A DNA stretch of 64,000 nucleotides from Adineta ricciae. Lineage: Eukaryota; Rotifera; Eurotatoria; Adinetida; Adinetidae. The stretch covers positions 89,158 to 153,157 of the forward strand of contig CAJNOJ010000247.1 in the NCBI GenBank assembly GCA_905250025.1, written 5' to 3'. A program made the position numbers and the translations under genes. Within the stretch, counting starts at the first letter, position 1. The number at the start of each line of letters is the position of its first letter. Below, in pieces: positions 58,428-64,000 of this stretch. Below the pieces are notes generated by a model, which worked only from the letters and a program-made list of their open reading frames with translations, searched no databases and was not told where the DNA came from.

Positions 58428-61153
58428 GGCCTGAAGGTTGGCAGTATGAACACTTCCTACCTTATTATAAAAAGTTAGAAGATCACTACTGCCATCATAT
58501 GTTGACAAATATTTCAACAGAAGATTGTGAATTGTATCATGGCAAATCCGGTCCAATGCAAGTCAACAGTCTCGATCCATTGTTATTTCATAATGTAAGT
58601 CAAGCTTTTAGAGAAATTTGTTATGATACCAATCAACCATGGAATGGTTACTCGCCCGATTACAACGGCGATCTTATCAACAGACCGCATAGCTGTTCTA
58701 TGTTTGAGCAATTTAAATATCGTCCTTCTGATGCATCACCGTGGTTTCGTGGTAGCAGTAAAACAGGATATTTAACAACAGAGGTTTTGAAACGTCCGAA
58801 TTTGTCGATCGTTGTGGATTCAACAGTAACACGTATCATATTTGATGATACTGCTCGAGCAATTGGAGTGGAATACTACGATGCAAGTTCACATACAGTA
58901 AAAAGAATCACTGCGTTATACGAAGTTATCCTCGCTGCTGGTGCTTTTGCGACTCCCCATCTACTTCAAGTTAGCGGTATAGGCGATCCTGATCATTTGC
59001 AGACTATCAATGTGTCTCTAGTAGTCAATAACACTCATGTAGGAAAATATCTGGCTGATCACATCAGCCTTCCTTATATTGTTCAATTGCATGATTGTGA
59101 TGAAACGTTTAACGACATGAATGGTCCTTTCTCATGGTTAGTACAATTCAATTCTGGCGTTCGAACAAATCAAAGTAAGAACATTCGAGATATTCAAATC
59201 TATGTACTGGATGCCAGTGATGGAAGATTCACTCATGCAAGTCGATTTTGTTCCGAAATAAAAGCCGATCGATGTGATGTATCAAAGTCTGGTACGATTG
59301 CAACCCTTCGCATTACTCTTCAGAACACTGATTTTTCATCGGGAACAGTCAAAGCACTGACAAATTCAATCTTCGATAAACCTGAAATCGATTTGAACTG
59401 GACAAAACTTAGCGATAATGATAGAAACACTTTTTCAATGGCTGTTCATCTCCTCCGATCCTACACACTCAACAAATCATCCGAATTCGGTCAACTGATC
59501 GCTGGTGAAATTCTACCAGGTCCTCTCACTTTTGACGAATACTTGAAGTTTATGGAAAGTGCCCTTCATCCCACATGTTCATGTCGAATGGGTTTTTGCA
59601 CTGACAAGCAATTACTTGTTCGAGGAACAACATCTTTGCGAGTCTGTGACGCATCCAGCTTTGGCTCTCAAATAGATGCGAATCCGTCTGCGACAATCTA
59701 TGCTATGGCTGAAATGCTGTCTGATAAACTGAAAAGACAATATACTTCACAACATCGAGTGGGTACATGGCAAACACGCCATTCTATGCTGGTATTTGAA
59801 AGCGATGGCATCACATCATGTTCCAAAATAGCTGCATTCGATTTAGAAGGGACATTGATCCATACAAATCCCAACAATGGTTCGAATTGGTACTGGTTCA
59901 ATAGTTTTGTCATATCACGACTTCGACATTTGCATTCTGATGGTTACAAAATTGTTATTTTTACTGATCAAGCCAACGCTACTTCGAAACTCGAATTTCA
60001 ATTACAATGGCAAAGTAAGATAGAAATGATTGCTACCGCATTAAAAATTCCTATTCAACTCTTTTCTTCAACTACCAACGATGACTACCGTAAGCCACGC
60101 ATAGCCATGTGGCGTGATTTTACTTGGTTGTTCAATGATGGTATTAATATCGATTACAAAGCATCGTTTTATGTATCGAAATATAGAAGAGAGAACTTTT
60201 CCAATGTACATATACAATTTGCTGCTAACATTCCATTAACATACTATTCATTGGACCAGCAGTTCATAAATGCTTCGTCTCACCCAACTATACGACATTT
60301 TAATGTCATACAAACTGTTCGGATTAGCAATACAGCTGAGGCTGTCTGGAAGCTGATTGGCGGGTTTTTTTCGATTCACAAATGGCACCCACAAATCTCA
60401 GCTTGCGAGAAAGTGGATGATCCACAGCAACTATTCGTGAAAAGACGACTTGTTTTCTTTGAACAAATCATTGAGACAATCGAACAATTACAAGTTTTAG
60501 ATAATTATAAACGAGAATATCAGTATAAAAACATTGACGGAGGGTGGGGAAAAGTTGTACAAAATTACGCATCAAAACTTAGTGTGATGGAAGATGATAA
60601 TGGTCGTTCGGCGATTGTTTCATGGAGTGCTTCATTTGATAGTGAAACTGATATTGTTACCACATTTTACCGTAGTGGTTTAGATTCCTTAGTTGAGTTA
60701 CTATCATCCACATTGATGTGTTCATCGTATACAAGCAATAATTTCAAAGAGAAGCTATTTTCTAGGAAGGATCAAGCGAATCCATTGATATACTGGCGAC
60801 AAGAATATAATATCAATGCGAGTGAATTATGGAAACATATTGATATTCAGAACAGAGTATTAAATGATCAATTACCAAAATCTCATGGAAGTTTATTATC
60901 TTATGATCGAGAAAACTATGAATTGACATACTGTACGTCAACAAGTGCTTCACAATCGTCGTTTGTTACAAATTATATTAGTATGGAAAAAGTTATCTCA
61001 ACCGATTCGACATCTTCTGCTTGGATACGAACAGGATATATTAGTATGACGAATGACAAAAGTGTTGATGATGTCGCTAATCATATTCTGGAAAATATTT
61101 TTGTAGCAGAAGGAGATAAATTACGTCAACAATTATCAAAATTGAACACTTAG
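58428..61153 (+). CDS. GMC-PNK3P-SRPBCC fusion, 3' part, copy B
   Basis: It starts in the codon for Trp of WPEGWQYEHF (58428 is the second base) and runs open to the stop at 61151-61153, corresponding to A 51851-54579. All domains are present: GMC C-terminal region (HPTCSCRMG), PNK3P-like AAFDLEGTL with the same Asp-to-Glu change and DDYRKPRIAMW, and SRPBCC-like WHPQI. One Ile codon is missing relative to A near the end (GYIS against GYIIS). No frame breaks occur in 909 codons, so the fusion is maintained in both homologues. Confidence 0.9.
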
Positions 61154-61943
61154 TTTTTAGAAAGATTCAAATGATTATATTTTTGTGTAGTAGTTTTAAA
61201 AAATGATTTTTAGCCAGAAATCGCCGAAATCATGATATATTTCCATATCACACCCAAGATTTCAGATGATTTTTCTGGCTGTTACTTAGAAATCAACCCT
61301 CCTCGAAGTCACTTGAAAACAAGAGAAATCACAGATATCAACAAATCAGCTGTTTGCTGAAGAGTCAAATATTGACTTCTTCATGTTAAAGAAGAAAATG
61401 AATAAGTGAGAAATAAGACAAAAAAAGACAAATAAAATATACATGAACGCAATTTCTATTGACGTATGTTTTGTTAGCATTTGATCGGTAACATTCTTTA
61501 TATTCCTGTCTTATCCTTCTGAAAAGATGTCTTTTTGCATTATGCTGACACTAAAATTCAATACCTGACTTTGTGATACTATCTTTTTTTAAAACTTACA
61601 ATGATAAAAGATCATTGAAAATCTTGTATTGTTCAAGCCAAACTTGCAATTATTAGTTGTGTCTAATTGCCAGGCATTGATGAAAATGGTCATTTCACAA
61701 AAACTAACTTTTTTGAAGACAAGATTTCGTATACACGATTTCTCGACAATGTGTCTAATGTTATTTTACTTCCAGAGAATTTTCTCAATAAAATAAAGAC
61801 TTGAATTGAGAGAGAAATAATGCGCAAAACCAAACAAACAAGCAAAGAGAGAAATTTATGATAATATAAAGAGTGAATGATTGTTAATCGTGTTTTATTT
61901 TCTTTCAACGAGCGTATCAAATCGAGTTTTTTAACAATAATTG
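61154..61943. other. Intergenic, conserved with 54580-55393
   Basis: No gene is seen; flanks the fusion gene and the REJ/polycystin-like gene in copy B. Confidence 0.55.
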
Positions 61944-64000
61944 ATGTTGCCGTTTTGGAAATATCATTTCTGGATAATTTTTATGGCCATCGAAGAAATA
62001 TCTGGTAAAAAAAAACCATCGTTTAATATTTACAATTAAAGAATTCTGTTCATAAATGATTATTATCAATTGAATACACTACTTTTTGTTTTATTACAGG
62101 TTGTGTCAATAATCGATATTTTATTCGAATTTTTAATGTGGACGACTATTCTTACGCATTCGTTAATCAGCACTATGTTGCACGTCAATCCCTTCGTACA
62201 GATTCTGGTTTCATCGATGTTACTGCTTACATTCACGATGGCATCAGTAATTTTACTTTCTTAGCATACAATGTTTTTAATCCATATAGTTGGGGTTTCC
62301 AAATCATGAACAACAACAGTACTATTTTTGCCGATACAGCAGGGATCGCTGGATCAGTTAGCGCAAGCCGCAGATTAAGGCCAAATCAGTTTGTCTACAA
62401 CAGAATGATTTCCGTAAATACTGCTAAATACTCGATTGTGAGTACAACGCCAACTACAAGTGAGTTATCGTGATGAATGTTTGAGTTTTCAAAGCGACAT
62501 CGAACGAAGGTTTTACGACATTTCATAGTACTCGAGGCTTTACATCATCGAGAGATATAAAAAATGTTTTCTGGCGATACTTTGAAGCGTTTATATAAAA
62601 TATGTTACGAGCGTTAGAAGTTAAACACTCATATCGTTACTTTCATGTATTCATTAGTTTGTTTGCACATTTTTTTCGCTGGCGACCAACCTTCAAAGTG
62701 TCTCTATCATTAAATTGATTGAATCTCAAGATCTTCGTTCAGATTAATCTTCGTAATGTAAATAAACTAAAATAGTGCACGTCTCTGTTAAATGTTAGGT
62801 TGTACCGGTAAAAACGACAAATATTCAATCCGTCTTTACAACATAGACGATACATCCTACGGATATGTCAACCAACAATTGATTATTTCTCAATCTTATA
62901 CAGATTCTGGCTTCGTTGACGTTACTCCTTATGTTCAAAATGATTCTAATAAGTTTACCTTCTTAACTTATAACATCGCTGCAACATACAATTGGGGCTT
63001 TCAAATCATGGAAAATAACGATATTATTTTTGATGATATAGGAGGACTGGTGCCAATATACGGTGCAGATAGTGGTAACACATCGAGGTCAAACCAATTC
63101 GTTTATAATAAAACAATATTCATCAATGTTACTAAATGCGAAAATATGACTTCGGCTTCCAGCACAAGTGAGCTTTCTCATTAATTTCATCTAATTAAAT
63201 TCCTCAGGCAGACAACTCGATGTGATCTAACCAAATGTAGGGACAAGTCTTGCTTACATCCGACCCTTGTTCTTACAAAAATTCATAGTTGAATAACTCA
63301 TCTGAATATCGGATTCCATTTAGATTGTTTTGTACCAAAAATTATCTTGATTCCCGCAACATCAACATTATCATCTCCCATACAATTTCAACGAAGTCAA
63401 GATTTCTTTATTAGTTCGTACATTCAATTGATGTGTAACATTTCACTTGCGACAATTATGAAATGGACAATCAATAATTGTATTCAAACGAATTGTTCCT
63501 CTCAAATTCAAATAGCTCCGTCGATAAACACAACTTTCAATGAGCTATATATTCCAGCACGAACATTACCGTATGGCACATATGAATTCATCTTGAATGT
63601 CACAATAGCTGCATCATCTGCTTTAACATCATCAGCATCTGCATTTGTAGCAATTGTCTCATCAAATATTGCGGCAAATCTCGTTCAGTTTGGTACATCG
63701 ATGATCACAAGTGGGCATCAACAAAATCTGACACTTGATCCAGGTTCATATTCTGTCGATCCGAATGAACTTATTTTCAATCGAAGTGTCAGTGCTGATT
63801 GAATACGCATGTTCTTCTTCCAATGATTTGTTTTTATATTTAGAAATGGACATATGATTATTATTGTCGTGTGTATGGTGTTCAATCCTTTCCTAGTATG
63901 AATGGATCTTTGTTGACAATTGATGATCCGATGAATCCATCGTGTACATCAAACCAATCTGAACACGACATTTGAAACACAGTACTTGTTGTACCATTCT
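61944..64000 (+). CDS. Polycystin-1/REJ-like protein, copy B, 5' part
   Basis: Exons 61944-62004 (leader), 62100-62459 and 62799-63167 (two related 120-residue modules), 63324-63785 (REJ-like: LIPATSTLSSPIQFQ, YIQLMCNIS, LPYGTYEFILNV, LDPGSYSVDPNELIF) and 63844 onwards (KWTYDYYCRVYG). The introns before the last exons are phase 1. Unlike copy A, the REJ exon is continuous across the site of the inverted-repeat element. In the last exon the frame meets TGA at about 63973-63975 (EHDI*), 25 bases before the window ends. This could be a nonsense mutation, a frameshift (another frame stays open) or an undetected splice site. Polycystin-1 proteins are adhesion or sensory receptors paired with TRPP channels. 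Confidence 0.65.

Noticed and set aside
58427..58453. Aldolase N terminus reading past 58427
   Set aside because: The sequence right of the n is the antisense of the GMC fusion gene.

Overview
Organism. This is nuclear DNA of a small invertebrate, most likely a bdelloid rotifer. It is AT-rich. Most introns are GT-AG and only about 45-70 bp. The gene families match what I know from bdelloids: secreted FG-GAP propellers, B-box/NHL proteins, ADP-ribosyltransferase-TPR remnants, large membrane proteins with repeated Cys motifs, and enzymes typical of fungi, plants or bacteria (BAHD acyltransferase, questin-oxidase-like protein, GMC oxidoreductase, class II aldolase). The genus cannot be told from the window. 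Layout. Six single 'n' characters (9457, 17242, 23707, 35287, 49323, 58427) cut the window into seven blocks, C1-C7. Genes stop or change identity at every n, so these are joins, not ambiguous bases. The end of C1 (9275-9456) is identical to the start of C5 (35288-35469), and the end of C4 (35000-35286) is identical to the start of C6 (49324-49610). C5 and C7 hold the two ends of one gene with exactly 78 bp missing. The blocks therefore interleave two homologous copies: copy B = C1-C5-C7 and copy A = C4-C6, with C2 and C3 probably upstream of C4. The apparent tandem duplications are the two homologues read alternately, not repeats of a chromosome. Gene order along the locus. (1) A secreted seven-repeat FG-GAP protein, an unknown reverse-strand gene and a PAN-like secreted protein. 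(2) A stretch that differs completely between C1 (GPCR and an ADP-ribosyltransferase-TPR pseudogene) and C2/C3 (histidine acid phosphatase pseudogene, BAHD acyltransferase, two B-box/NHL genes, a BEN-domain gene, a hAT-like MITE). (3) A ten-exon reverse-strand gene of about 1,836 codons with three tandem two-membrane-segment ectodomain modules and a C-terminal seven-bladed FG-GAP propeller. (4) A decayed U-box/tyrosine-kinase-like/PARP gene. (5) A calpain-15 (SOL)-type calpain. (6) A questin-oxidase-like gene. (7) An uninterrupted fusion of GMC oxidoreductase, PNK3P-like phosphatase and SRPBCC domains. (8) A polycystin/REJ-like gene, intact as far as seen in C7 but collapsed around a small inverted-repeat element in C6. 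A class II aldolase follows in C6. How it fits together. No operon or single pathway is evident. The most unusual items are the three-module membrane protein with propeller, the GMC-PNK3P-SRPBCC fusion and the U-box-kinase-PARP fusion. The two homologues have decayed independently: the large membrane gene is open in A and broken in B, the polycystin gene is broken in A, and the U-box-kinase-PARP gene is broken differently in each.
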